A stretch of 53,179 bases of DNA, taken from Myxococcales bacterium. Lineage in GTDB: Bacteria; Myxococcota_A; Polyangia; Haliangiales; Haliangiaceae. The position numbers were made by a program, and so were the translations under genes. The notes beneath the pieces are model-generated. The model was not told where the DNA came from. It saw only the letters and a program-made list of their open reading frames with translations, and ran no database searches. The DNA lies in NCBI GenBank assembly GCA_028287115.1, contig JAQBQF010000014.1:1-53179 (forward strand), given 5' to 3'. Shown piece after piece: positions 9,050 through 17,626 of the stretch (the first letter of the stretch is position 1; each line of letters opens with the position of its first letter).

Positions 9050-10035
9050 AGGGTTCCGCCGAACACGATGCCACCGCCGTCGGACGACAAGCTCGGCGCC
9101 AAGTAGAGCGCGTGCTCGTCGTCGGCCTGTGCGGCTGGCTTGGCATGATGCGGCGCGGTCAGATACAGCGCGACTCCGCCGCCGACGGCACCGACCCCGA
9201 GCAGGAACACGACCGTCGCGATGTTCGCGGAGTGCCGTGCATCGTGCGTGTCGGTCAGCCCCTGCGCGTCGCAGCCGCTGGTCATGCCACCGCAATGCAT
9301 CGCGAGCGCGTCGTTGTACTTGCTGCGCGCTGACAGCGTCATCACGCTTGCGACACCGACGAGCACGATCCCGGCGCCGCCGGTTGCGATGCCCGCGATC
9401 TGTTGCGTGCGCCCTGGACTTGGGAGCGGCCTCGGCTCTTCCGGCACTTCCTCACGCTGGTGCGGCTTCTTGACGACGTGCTTCACCGGCACGTCGAGCT
9501 TGGTCTCGGAGCTGCCGCCGCGCTCGACAGGAATCACCTTGGACTGCTTCTTCTCTCCGCCGACTTGATACTCGAGGAGATGAGGACCGGGATCGACGAT
9601 GTGACTGTCCGCCAGCTTCGCGACATCGATCCGGGCGCCGTCGATCCAGACTTTTAGCTGGTCGGTGTCTGCGCCCTCCGGCAGATGAATCGTGAGCTTC
9701 GGTACCTGCGGATCGATCTGCTCGATCAGCTCGTGGATCTTGCCGACGCGCGGATCGTGCGCTTCTTTGGCGAGGTCCTCGGCCTTCTTGAACGCGCGAT
9801 ACGCGCTGGCGACCTTGCCCCACTCTTCGTAACACTTGGCGATGTTGAGCTCGGCGCCAATTCCGGGATCGAGCGAGAAGCTCTGCTCGAACGACTGGCA
9901 CGCGTCGGCGTAGCGTTTCTCGCCCATCAGCCTCTTGCCTTGACGGAACAGCGCGTCGGCCTTGTCCTTGTCTTTTTCGGCAGACGCCACACCCGTGAGC
10001 GCGACGAGAGCGATCACACAACCGATTGCCTTCAT
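9046..10035 (-). CDS. secreted TPR/PEGA-like envelope protein with C-terminal membrane helices
   Basis: The protein has 329 residues. MKAIGCVIALVALTGVASA is a Sec signal peptide. Residues ~25-100 form TPR-like helical repeats (ADALFRQGKRLMGEKRYADA, then SFEQSFSLDPGIGAELNIAK). A PEGA-like beta region follows (PKLTIHLPEGADTDQLKVWI), then a basic/Pro-rich linker and two hydrophobic helices (IAGIATGGAGIVLVGVASVM and IATVVFLLGVGAVGGGVALYL). This TPR-PEGA-TM plan is widespread in Myxococcota and is poorly characterised. The ATG overlaps the stop of the upstream lipoprotein gene by 4 nt (10032-10035), so the two form an operon. Confidence 0.8.
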   Translation of the reverse strand: MKAIGCVIALVALTGVASAEKDKDKADALFRQGKRLMGEKRYADACQSFEQSFSLDPGIGAELNIAKCYEEWGKVASAYRAFKKAEDLAKEAHDPRVGKIHELIEQIDPQVPKLTIHLPEGADTDQLKVWIDGARIDVAKLADSHIVDPGPHLLEYQVGGEKKQSKVIPVERGGSSETKLDVPVKHVVKKPHQREEVPEEPRPLPSPGRTQQIAGIATGGAGIVLVGVASVMTLSARSKYNDALAMHCGGMTSGCDAQGLTDTHDARHSANIATVVFLLGVGAVGGGVALYLTAPHHAKPAAQADDEHALYLAPSLSSDGGGIVFGGTL

Positions 10036-11522
10036 AGCGACACCTTGAACACGCCGCTATCGAGGTAACCCTGGCTGAACGGCAGCGTGCGGTTTTGTAG
10101 ATTTCCGTCGGCGAACGTCGGATAGGCGCCTTGCACGCAGTGCACGCGCACCGTGTAGAGGTGATCTGTCACGAACACGCCCGGCGGGATCTTGATCGTC
10201 TGCGCGGTCTGCATCGTGAAGTAGCGCACGTGACCGGTGAGCGCGGTTGGCATCGGCGCGGCGGTGTTCGGCAGCAGCTCGATGACGTCCATCTGGTAGA
10301 ACGTGCATGTGGCGCGGTCGAACGTGGCACTGAGCTCGACGGACTTGGTGGGATCGAGCGTGAGCGTGTTGCCGTCGCTGATCAGCGCGGTCTGATTCGC
10401 GGATACCGAGATCGGAAGGCCCGATGGCAGATCGAGCAGCTGACCGCTCGTGGGCTCGACCATCTGCTGCAGGCCGGTGTAGAGCGTGACCGCGAGCATC
10501 GTCGCCGGATCCGTGTAGCTCCGCGTCGCGTTCGGGTTCCAGAGGAGCGCCGTGTTCCAACCATGCGCGACGAACGGGTTTCCATACGCCGCGGTGATCT
10601 TGCCGGTGTCCGCCGGAAGCACGCCGGCTGATTGCAGGCCCGGTCCACTGAGGTGCGCGCTCGCATACCCAGGTGATGCGGCGAGAATCCAGCTCATCGA
10701 GGTCGCGGTCGTCGCCGGTCTCACCCCGGCGAACCGCATCGCCGGCTTGGTCGGCTCGACCATCAGATCGAGCATCGCGGTGTGCGGGTTCGCGGCCATC
10801 GCGCCCGTGACGCCGTCGACGCCGGTCTGATCGAAGCGGGGCAGCTCGAGGAAACCGGTCAGGTCCGGACCGACGTAGCGCAGCACCAGGAATTGATCGT
10901 CGGTGGTGACCTTCTCGATCGCCCTGCCGGTGATATTCGCGAAGTGAGCCGCGTCATAGGGAATGTTGATCGGACCGAGCACGGTGGGACCCGCGGCGGC
11001 CGGAACCTCCGCCGCCGTGAAGTTGTGGTAGCTCCACGTGCCGATCGAATACGCCTGGAAGGATTCGTTCACCGCGTACGGAGTCGGCAACGTGACGTTG
11101 ACGTCGAAGCTCGCCGGTGAGGGCGGCGCTACCGGCGCCGGATGCTCGTAGACGTAGAACGAGTACAGGATGTTCCGGTTGGGCAGCGCGAGGAGCCGCG
11201 TCATCGGCTCTGGATAGTCGGGAAGCGTGAACTCGATCAGCGGAGTCCCGTCCGGAATGATCGCGGTCCACGTGTCGAGGCTGGCGGAGAGCGTTGCCGG
11301 TACCCGGCGATAGCCGCTCGGGTCGGCCGCATCCGGGACGAGGAACGTCGCCGTTTGACCGGTGAGGTCCTGCGGTCCTTTGACGATCGTCGCGCCGATC
11401 GACTCGCGCTGGACCTGCAGGCTCACGGTGCCTGCCGGCGCGTCTGGCGCGCTGGTCTCGGCGATCCCGAACAGCTGCGCGCAGCCGGTGAGCGCAAACG
11501 CCGCGATCGGAACAACCCTCAT
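10032..11522 (-). CDS. large predicted lipoprotein, unknown function
   Basis: The protein has 496 residues from the ATG at 11522, which gives MRVVPIAAFALTGC, a compact lipoprotein signal with acylated Cys14. The ORF extends to 11555, but the extra N-terminus (MGPSTMIRSRS) spoils the signal. The mature protein is rich in beta-forming, Thr/Pro/Gly/Asn residues with regularly spaced PDG/TLP turns, suggesting an extracellular or periplasmic beta-sandwich protein. There are two cysteines near the C-terminus (ATCTFYQMD, RVHCVQG). I recognise no enzyme motif. It is the first gene of a two-gene operon with the TPR protein (4-nt overlap), so the pair may form an envelope complex. Confidence 0.8.
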   Translation of the reverse strand: MRVVPIAAFALTGCAQLFGIAETSAPDAPAGTVSLQVQRESIGATIVKGPQDLTGQTATFLVPDAADPSGYRRVPATLSASLDTWTAIIPDGTPLIEFTLPDYPEPMTRLLALPNRNILYSFYVYEHPAPVAPPSPASFDVNVTLPTPYAVNESFQAYSIGTWSYHNFTAAEVPAAAGPTVLGPINIPYDAAHFANITGRAIEKVTTDDQFLVLRYVGPDLTGFLELPRFDQTGVDGVTGAMAANPHTAMLDLMVEPTKPAMRFAGVRPATTATSMSWILAASPGYASAHLSGPGLQSAGVLPADTGKITAAYGNPFVAHGWNTALLWNPNATRSYTDPATMLAVTLYTGLQQMVEPTSGQLLDLPSGLPISVSANQTALISDGNTLTLDPTKSVELSATFDRATCTFYQMDVIELLPNTAAPMPTALTGHVRYFTMQTAQTIKIPPGVFVTDHLYTVRVHCVQGAYPTFADGNLQNRTLPFSQGYLDSGVFKVSL

Positions 11523-11603
11523 CGAGCGAGATCTTATCATCGTGGAAGGGCCCACCGGCCCCTCGCCTGTCAGCGTAACACCGTCTTTGCCCGCCGCGCG
11601 CGG

Positions 11604-12407
11604 CTAGGGCTCGCCGCTGTTGCCATCGTCACTGCCCTCGCCGCCGTCGTCACGCTTCCAGAACCGGAGGCGCGAGCCCTTATCGCGAGGCTCGTCCTCC
11701 CGCTCGATGGCCTTGTCGTTCCGCTTGAGCTTGACCGACGCCTTGACGTCCGGCTCGGCGCCCGCGAACCGCTCGCTGTTGGGGATAAAGCGGATCTCGG
11801 TCTTGATCTCGAACGACAGCGTCGTGAGGATCTTCGCGATCTCTTCGGTCAGGTTCAGCGTCGAGAGGAAATCTCGCGTCTCGCGCGCGATCACTTCGAA
11901 CACTTTGTCCTTCGCGCCGTCGGCGGAAGACGCGATGTAACCGGCGACGTCGGGAAGGCTGACCTCGCGCGCGATGCGGCGGATGCCTTCTTCGGTCTGA
12001 AACACCGCGCCCATGCCCGCCGAGAATGTCTTCTTGACCAGCTCGGGCACGAGGTGCTCGAGGCGCTGGCGAATCGTCTCGGTTAGCGGATCGTGCTTCG
12101 GGTCAGCCGGCGGACGGGTCTCGCGTGGCTCGGGCCTCGGCTCGCGAGCTTCGGGCCTCGGCTCGCGAGCTTCGGACGGCCGCGGCGCCGCCTCGACCTT
12201 GAGCTCGGGCTTCGAGTCGCGTCCGCTCTCGCGTTCGTTCACCCGCTCGCGATCGAGATCGGGCCGAGAGTCGCGCTGGCCAGGCTGCTTCTCTGGCCCC
12301 GCTGCGGGCGCACGCTGCGGCTCGGCTTTGGCGGGCGCTTCGTCGTCGGTAGCCATATCCTTGGGGGTACCCCCGATCCGTCGCCGGATCAACCCTGCGA
12401 GCGCCAC
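11604..12407 (-). CDS. conserved unknown protein with disordered N-terminus
   Basis: The protein has 267 residues from GTG at 12407; an ATG at 12356 (MATDDEAPAK) is an equally good start. Residues ~18-110 are low-complexity and charged, with tandem SEAREPRPEAREPRPEPRE-type repeats. The core (~110-230) is helical and ends in FEIKTEIRFIPN, a motif I associate with a conserved but unassigned deltaproteobacterial family. The C-terminus is charged (RLRFWKRDDGGEG). No signal or membrane helix is visible. It diverges from the ABC1 kinase gene with only 22 bp between starts, suggesting shared control. Confidence 0.7.
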   Translation of the reverse strand: MALAGLIRRRIGGTPKDMATDDEAPAKAEPQRAPAAGPEKQPGQRDSRPDLDRERVNERESGRDSKPELKVEAAPRPSEAREPRPEAREPRPEPRETRPPADPKHDPLTETIRQRLEHLVPELVKKTFSAGMGAVFQTEEGIRRIAREVSLPDVAGYIASSADGAKDKVFEVIARETRDFLSTLNLTEEIAKILTTLSFEIKTEIRFIPNSERFAGAEPDVKASVKLKRNDKAIEREDEPRDKGSRLRFWKRDDGGEGSDDGNSGEP

Positions 12408-12429
12408 CGATCCCCTGTAGACTTCGTGG

Positions 12430-14250
12430 ATGGCCCAGCCGGCGCGCAGGGACGCGACGGGTGCGGACGGTTCACCGCCTGCGCCCGATCCAGCCGCGCC
12501 TTCCGCCGCCGATTCGGTGACGACGCTGATGCACGAGTCGCGGCGCTATCGCTCGGATCACGAGTCGCGTCCTGCCCCACTCCGCGTCCGGAGCATCCGC
12601 GCGTACTGGGTGACGTGGCGCGTGATCTGGAGCTACCTGTGGCTGCGGATCCGTGCGCGGTTTCACTCGGATGCCTGGATCGAGCACAACCTCCGCACCG
12701 TTCACCTCCGCAACGCGCGCCGGATCGAGAGCACGATCATCGAGCTGCAGGGTCTGTTCATCAAGGTCGGTCAGCTGATCTCGATCATGACGAACTTCCT
12801 GCCCGAGGAGTTTCGTCGGGAGCTCGAAGGGCTGCAGGACGCCGTGCCACCGCGCCCGTATCGCGACATCGAGCAACGAATCACCGAGGAGCTCGGCAAG
12901 ACTCCGGACCAGCTATTCGTGCAATTCGAGCGCAAGCCGATCGCGTCCGCTTCGATCGGACAGGTCCACCTCGCACGCCTGCCCGATGGCGCGAAGGTCG
13001 CGGTCAAGGTCCAGTACCCCGACATCGAGCAGATCGTCCGCCGCGATCTCAACACCCTGCGCCGGATCTTCCGGATCGTCGAGTGGTTCATCCCGTATCA
13101 GGGGCTCGAGGAGCTGTATCGCGAGATCCGCGCGATCGTCCTCGAGGAGCTCGACTACAAAGCCGAGGCCGACAACGTCGCGCGGATCTCGGCGAACTTT
13201 CCGGATCGCAAGGACGTCGCGTTCCCGCGCGTCGTCGCCGAGCTCTCAACCACGCGCGTACTGGTCACGCACTTCGAAAGCGGCGTCAAGATCACCGATC
13301 ATGCGGCGACCAAGAAGCTCGGGCTCGATCGCGGTCAGCTCGCGCGTCAGGTCGTCGAGATCTATTGCCAGCAGATCTTCAGCGACGGCATCTATCACGC
13401 CGATCCGCACCCCGGAAACCTGCTCGTCAGGCCGTCACCCGATGGCGGCCCACCGACGATCGTGTTCCTCGATTTCGGCGCGGTCGCCGAGATTCCCGGC
13501 AACGTGCGCGGCGGCATCGTCGAGCTGATCCAGGGCGCGCTGATGCGCGACACGCATCGTATCGTCGCCGCGATGAAGCAGATGGGCTTCGTCGCGCGCG
13601 GCGCCAACGAGCTGATGTTCGAGCAGGTGATCGAATATTTCCACGAGAAGTTTCAAGAGAACATCTCGCTCGACTCGCTGAACTTGAAAGACATCAAGTT
13701 CGATCCGCAGAAGGGCCTCGAGAGCGTCGCCGATCTTCGCAAGATGGACATCTCGCTGCGCGAGCTCTCGGCGAACTTCCACGTGCCGAAAGAGATCATC
13801 GTCCTCGAGCGGACCCTGCTGCTGCTGATGGGCTTGTGCACCGAGCTCGATCCGACGCTCAATCCGATGACGGTGATCCGGCCCTACCTCGAGCGCTTCG
13901 TGCTCGGCGAAGAAGGCGACTGGTCCGAGCTGCTCGTCGAGACCTCGAAGGATCTCGTGATGTCGGTGACGGCGCTGCCGGCCGAGATTCGCAAGTTCAT
14001 GCGCGCCGCGCATGCCGGCGAGCTGCAGATCAAGTTCAAGAACATCGACGCGCCGGCGCAGCTGATGTACCGGCTCGGTCATCAATTCATCTTCGCCGGC
14101 ATCGGCATCGCGGGGGCCGCGCTCGCGGTGATCCTCGAAGGTCGCGGAGAAGATCCGCGCGCGGCGTGGGGATGGTGGACAGCGCGCGTCGCGGGCGTGC
14201 TGCTCGTGTGGAGCTGGTGGTCGTCGCGGAATCTATTGCGCAAGCGCTGA
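12430..14250 (+). CDS. ABC1/UbiB-family atypical kinase
   Basis: The protein has 606 residues. The family ATPase signature is complete: KVGQ in the N-terminal extension (112-115), the Ala-rich loop ASIGQVH (174-180), Lys193 in AVKVQYP, HADPHPGN (323-330) and the metal-binding DFG (348-350). Two C-terminal hydrophobic helices (FIFAGIGIAGAALAVIL and TARVAGVLLVWSWWSS) anchor it in the inner membrane. Homologues support ubiquinone/lipid biosynthesis (UbiB, COQ8, AarF) as ATPases that handle hydrophobic precursors. No ubi or men genes are adjacent, so the substrate lipid is unknown. The first ~35 residues are Pro/Ala-rich and probably disordered. A second long open frame across the same DNA is a high-GC artefact. 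Confidence 0.93.
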   Translation: MAQPARRDATGADGSPPAPDPAAPSAADSVTTLMHESRRYRSDHESRPAPLRVRSIRAYWVTWRVIWSYLWLRIRARFHSDAWIEHNLRTVHLRNARRIESTIIELQGLFIKVGQLISIMTNFLPEEFRRELEGLQDAVPPRPYRDIEQRITEELGKTPDQLFVQFERKPIASASIGQVHLARLPDGAKVAVKVQYPDIEQIVRRDLNTLRRIFRIVEWFIPYQGLEELYREIRAIVLEELDYKAEADNVARISANFPDRKDVAFPRVVAELSTTRVLVTHFESGVKITDHAATKKLGLDRGQLARQVVEIYCQQIFSDGIYHADPHPGNLLVRPSPDGGPPTIVFLDFGAVAEIPGNVRGGIVELIQGALMRDTHRIVAAMKQMGFVARGANELMFEQVIEYFHEKFQENISLDSLNLKDIKFDPQKGLESVADLRKMDISLRELSANFHVPKEIIVLERTLLLLMGLCTELDPTLNPMTVIRPYLERFVLGEEGDWSELLVETSKDLVMSVTALPAEIRKFMRAAHAGELQIKFKNIDAPAQLMYRLGHQFIFAGIGIAGAALAVILEGRGEDPRAAWGWWTARVAGVLLVWSWWSSRNLLRKR

Positions 14251-14307
14251 CGGGGCACGGTCATTCATCGGTTCCGCGAACACGCCTCGCTCACCGGGAG
14301 TAAGGGT

Positions 14308-14410
14308 CAGACACTACTTCTACTACTTGCAGCCGAAAACCGGCCAGACGATGGAATGATCACCACACTTGCCGCCGAAAACCGGCGAGAAGCGGTGCAA
14401 GTAGTGTCTG
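14308..14410. repeat. intergenic inverted repeat with internal direct repeats
   Basis: CAGACACTAC (14308-14317) pairs with GTAGTGTCTG (14401-14410), and the pairing extends inward through ACTTGC/GCAAGT. Inside are two direct copies of CCGAAAACCGGC, at ~14333 and ~14376. The unit lies between convergent genes (14251-14427). It starts with GGGTCAGAC, the same core seen at 605, 730, 831 and 50436. It looks like a REP/MITE-like palindromic element and may also act as a bidirectional terminator. Confidence 0.65.
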
Positions 14411-14427
14411 GTTCTATTCGCACTCGG

Positions 14428-15405
14428 CTAGCTCCGGGTTACGAGCACGATCGCGACGATCGCGACCGCGAGTGAGACGATCGCGAGCATGAGGCGCGTG
14501 ACCTTGGCCCAGTCGATCGGCGTGGTGCCGACCACGATGTCCTCGCGCTGACCGTGGACGATCGCGCGATACGGCGAGCCGCGAAACCGGTAGGCGAGCA
14601 CCCACGCGGGCAAGGCGACGCGATCGGTCGTCTGCCGTTCGAGCAGGCACGAGACGCGAATCCGGCGGAACCGGCGTCCCGAAATGAACGGTTCGATCCG
14701 GACCTTTGCGAGGTCTTCGATCGCGTCCTGGACGAACCTGCGCGCGGCCGAGCGTTGCGCGTCGAAGCTCTCGATGGTTTCGGTGTGCTCGAGGAGCGGT
14801 GTGACCGGTTCGGAGAGTGAGAGATCGTAGAACGGGGAGAGCCGGCTGCATTCGTGGTCACGTAGGCCGCGCGATGCAGGGACGACGATGTTCGCGAGCT
14901 CGAGCGAGGTAGAGCCGGCGTGCGGCGCCCAGGCGGATCGCCGCGCGCCGTCGTCGGAGTCGGCGGTCCAAGCGACCATCGCCTTGGCATTGACGACCCA
15001 GCCCGCCCACGACAGGGGCGTAAGTGACTCGAAGACGGCCTCGTCCCGAAGCGCCCGTGGGGTGAAGTAGCCGCGGGTTCCGAGCCAACCTCGGATCGAT
15101 CGGGTCGCGGCGTCACGATCCACCGAGAACCGCAGCCGCGTCCGTGCCGTCTCGATCGGATCGATCGGCTGTTCGATCTTCATGACCGCGCGGCAGAACG
15201 CGCAACTCGGCGCCTGCTTGGATGGATCGAATGAGATCGCGGCGCCGCATTCGGTGCAGCGGAGCACCGAGACACGCGGCTGGTCTGGGCGAGCGACGGT
15301 GACAGGTACTGGGAGCGCGCAAACCGCGCACCGAAGATCGCCGTCTTCGAGAGGCGAATTGCAGCGCGTGCATCCAGCTGCGACCTCGGGATCGATCGCG
15401 GTCAT
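14428..15405 (-). CDS. zinc-ribbon membrane protein (paralogue 2)
   Basis: The protein has 325 residues from the ATG at 15405. An in-frame extension to 15630 runs through the upstream gene and should be ignored. Two N-terminal zinc-ribbon pairs are visible: CTRCNSPLEDGDLRCAVC, then CTECG with CAFC about 20 residues on. A mixed domain of ~220 residues follows. The C-terminus is a single hydrophobic helix (LMLAIVSLAVAIVAIVLV). The same order of zinc ribbon, soluble domain and terminal helix is found in its upstream neighbour, with related segments (for example SRLSPFYDLSLSEPVTPLL versus SRALPFDLKQMHRFSPALI). The two are therefore divergent paralogues. The start overlaps the neighbour's stop by 4 nt. 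The function is unknown, possibly a membrane-tethered metalloprotein. Confidence 0.78.
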   Translation of the reverse strand: MTAIDPEVAAGCTRCNSPLEDGDLRCAVCALPVPVTVARPDQPRVSVLRCTECGAAISFDPSKQAPSCAFCRAVMKIEQPIDPIETARTRLRFSVDRDAATRSIRGWLGTRGYFTPRALRDEAVFESLTPLSWAGWVVNAKAMVAWTADSDDGARRSAWAPHAGSTSLELANIVVPASRGLRDHECSRLSPFYDLSLSEPVTPLLEHTETIESFDAQRSAARRFVQDAIEDLAKVRIEPFISGRRFRRIRVSCLLERQTTDRVALPAWVLAYRFRGSPYRAIVHGQREDIVVGTTPIDWAKVTRLMLAIVSLAVAIVAIVLVTRS

Positions 15406-16304
15406 GTGCGCCCTGCGAGCAAGTAGATCGTTGCCGCGACGATCGCGAGGACCACGGCGATGCCGATCGCGATCTTCCATGGCGAGAGTGGGACCTTGCC
15501 GGTGACCTTGCCGGTCTGGCCGTTGATCACGATGCGAAGCGGCTGCTTGTCGTCGCGATACGTCACGACGAACACCCAGACCGGAACGAGGATCGGATCG
15601 AGCGACTCCCAGCTCACGCGCGTGTTCCACGCCAGATCGCTGAAGCTGTCACCCGGCATGAACCGGCGCAGCCGTTGCCCGACCTGGTCGAGCGCGGCCG
15701 ATCGGCTAGCGCTTCGACATTCGTCGGCGGCGCGCGAAAACTCCTCGGTCATCCAGCCCGAGATCAGCGCCGGCGAGAACCGATGCATTTGTTTCAGGTC
15801 GAACGGTAGGGCGCGCGACAGCTCGCGATTCGGGAGGCCTACGGAGGCGCTCACGATCACGTCCGTGACGTACTGAAGATGACGACCGGCGAGCGGGCGA
15901 TATTCGGTCCGCGTGACCGTGCGCGTCTCCGTTCGGCTCTTGCCGCCGGCGTCCTTGACCCGGTAGGTCTCGGTCTCGGTGTAATTCTCGCCGATCTGCG
16001 CGGTGTATTCGGTGTTCGCGACGGCGCTGTAGAGATATGCCGGGACGTAGATCGCTCGTAGATCTTCAACCTTGGCAGCACGCAGCGCCGGGTCCGCAAA
16101 CAGCGTACGGCTGCCGAGCCAGCGATCGAGGGATCGGCGTGCCAGCTCCGAGTCTCGAGCAAACGGCACCACGAAGTCGGGATCGGGCTGGCTGGAGGTG
16201 GGCCGCTCGACGAAGTTGGGGCTCGCGCAGTAGGGACAGATCTCGGTACGCACGCCTTCAAAGGCGAGCGCGGCACCGCAGTGGCCGCACGCAAACGTCG
16301 TCAC
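15402..16304 (-). CDS. zinc-ribbon membrane protein (paralogue 1)
   Basis: The protein has 300 residues, with a GTG start at 16304. The N-terminal rubredoxin-like zinc ribbon is CGHCG followed by CPYC about 20 residues on. The central region includes a Thr/Glu/Arg-rich strand pair (YTETETYRVKD, TETRTVTRTEYRP) and ends with VPVWVFVVTYRDDKQPLRIV, then NGQTGKVTGKVP. A single C-terminal helix (IAIGIAVVLAIVAATIYLLA) follows. The NGQTGKVxG-like strand before a terminal membrane helix is familiar from zinc-ribbon proteins annotated as helicase-like or TFIIB-like only because of the ribbon; no helicase motif is present here. It is translationally coupled to paralogue 2 by ATGA. I cannot assign a function. 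Confidence 0.78.
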   Translation of the reverse strand: MTTFACGHCGAALAFEGVRTEICPYCASPNFVERPTSSQPDPDFVVPFARDSELARRSLDRWLGSRTLFADPALRAAKVEDLRAIYVPAYLYSAVANTEYTAQIGENYTETETYRVKDAGGKSRTETRTVTRTEYRPLAGRHLQYVTDVIVSASVGLPNRELSRALPFDLKQMHRFSPALISGWMTEEFSRAADECRSASRSAALDQVGQRLRRFMPGDSFSDLAWNTRVSWESLDPILVPVWVFVVTYRDDKQPLRIVINGQTGKVTGKVPLSPWKIAIGIAVVLAIVAATIYLLAGRT

Positions 16305-16464
16305 CGCTCGATGGTAGCGCGCCGGTGGCTTGTACTACATCGCCCCGCTTGTCGTCGGGAGTGGCCGCCGCCCGTAGAAGACCTGTCGTTTTTTGGACTC
16401 CGGCTCTGCCGCGCGCGACGATCTGGGAACACAATTTTCTAGTGCAGCGTTTGCACGAGGTCTC

Positions 16465-16560
16465 ATGATCGCAGTCATTGGTAACGTGATCGCCGGGCTT
16501 GGAGTTTTCAGTCTGTTCACGGCGACGCTTCGGCTCACGCGACCCCCGCGCAAGGAGTAG
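16465..16560 (+). CDS. candidate 31-residue single-helix membrane peptide
   Basis: ATG at 16465 opens a 31-codon frame: one hydrophobic helix, MIAVIGNVIAGLGVFSLFTA, followed by a basic tail (LRLTRPPRKE). GAGG lies 4 nt upstream of the ATG. The stop is 9 nt before the next gene, and its last codons (AAGGAG) supply that gene's ribosome-binding site, so coupling is plausible. The inside-positive tail and composition fit a small membrane protein. Such short frames also occur by chance, so confidence is moderate. Confidence 0.45.
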   Translation: MIAVIGNVIAGLGVFSLFTATLRLTRPPRKE

Positions 16561-16569
16561 ACTTGGACG

Positions 16570-17613
16570 GTGGTCGCCACCGTCTTGCCGCGCGTCGCTC
16601 GGCCGCCTACGGCCGGTGAGCTGACGCTCGCCGATACGGACTCGGTGCGCCTCATGCTGCGCGGCGACTCCGTGATCGATTGGCACAAGCTGAGCTTCAG
16701 CGATCATCCGGAGGTCGATCGGTTCCTGCGCCTCAACGAGTTCGATCCGGAATCCGACGAAGAGATGGGACGACTCGAGGATCTGCGCGCCGACGCGGTC
16801 GATTACCTCGCGCGCGCGTATGCGATGGCGATCCCCGACGAGGTCGCCGCCGACTTGCCCGCGCGCGATCTGTTCCTCGTCGCGTCGAGCACCGGCCCTC
16901 ACCAGAAATGGGCGTGCGTCGTCCTGAAAGTGATGCACATCATCCATCACATCAACGGGCGCCAGGCGCTGCTCAAGGTCTCGGTCTCCGACGAAGTAAT
17001 CTTTCGCGAGATCGAGCTCAAGGTCGTGCAGGTCGTCGAGCAATTGCGAGCGGCTGGCGCACCGCTCACCGAGTTCGAGTGGAGCCGCAAGCCGCGCGAT
17101 TCGCAGATCACGAAGTTGCTCGCGAAGCGCTCGACGCTCGCCGCAAACATCTACGACAAGCTCCGGTTCCGGTTGATCGTCCCGCAGTATCAGGACCTCG
17201 TCCCGATGCTCGCGACGCTGACGCGCCAACTGATCCCGTTCAACTACGTGGTTCCGGGCGAATCGGTCAATCAGCTGCTCGATCTCAAGGGCGTGCTTCC
17301 AACCGAGCCGCTCCCCGAGGGGGCCCAGCCCGCCGAGGTGCCGGTCAACGAATTCTCGGGGCCCGAATACCGGATCATCAACTTCGTCGCCGACCTGCCG
17401 CTCCGCCTCGAGCGGCTGTTGCCGCGCCACGACATTCCGCCGGACCTCTCGCACGTCGTGTTCGTGCTGACGGAGTTCCAGGTCTGCGACAAGGCCACGG
17501 CACATAACAACGAATCCGGGGCCTCGAGCCACGAAGCCTACAAAGCGCGCCAGCACGAGCGCGTCCGCATGCGCCTGTTCCGCGACAAAGACGATCCCTT
17601 GCCGCCGGACTAA
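16570..17613 (+). CDS. conserved unknown protein, possible RelA/SpoT-like nucleotidyltransferase fold
   Basis: The protein has 347 residues from GTG at 16570, with AAGGAG 12 nt upstream. It is soluble, with no signal. The segments VVLKVMHIIHHINGRQAL, NIYDKLRFRLIVPQYQDLVP and PFNYVVPGESVNQLLDLKG follow the order and spacing of the (p)ppGpp synthetase fold: helix with HxxxH-like residues, then a D-K-x-R-xR-x-V strand, then a Tyr-containing strand. I infer a distant relation. It may belong to a myxobacterial family of unknown function, possibly catalogued as TIGR04552, but I could not check. The C-terminus contains HNNESGASSHEAYKARQHER. It is convergent with the kinase pair, with 13 bp between stops. 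Confidence 0.7.
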   Translation: MVATVLPRVARPPTAGELTLADTDSVRLMLRGDSVIDWHKLSFSDHPEVDRFLRLNEFDPESDEEMGRLEDLRADAVDYLARAYAMAIPDEVAADLPARDLFLVASSTGPHQKWACVVLKVMHIIHHINGRQALLKVSVSDEVIFREIELKVVQVVEQLRAAGAPLTEFEWSRKPRDSQITKLLAKRSTLAANIYDKLRFRLIVPQYQDLVPMLATLTRQLIPFNYVVPGESVNQLLDLKGVLPTEPLPEGAQPAEVPVNEFSGPEYRIINFVADLPLRLERLLPRHDIPPDLSHVVFVLTEFQVCDKATAHNNESGASSHEAYKARQHERVRMRLFRDKDDPLPPD

Positions 17614-17626
17614 GCGCCGCCTGCGA

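Noticed and set aside
12093..14303. 736-codon frame overlapping the ABC1 kinase gene
   Set aside because: Arg/Ser/Pro-rich translation in the +1 frame of a complete, motif-perfect kinase; not coding.
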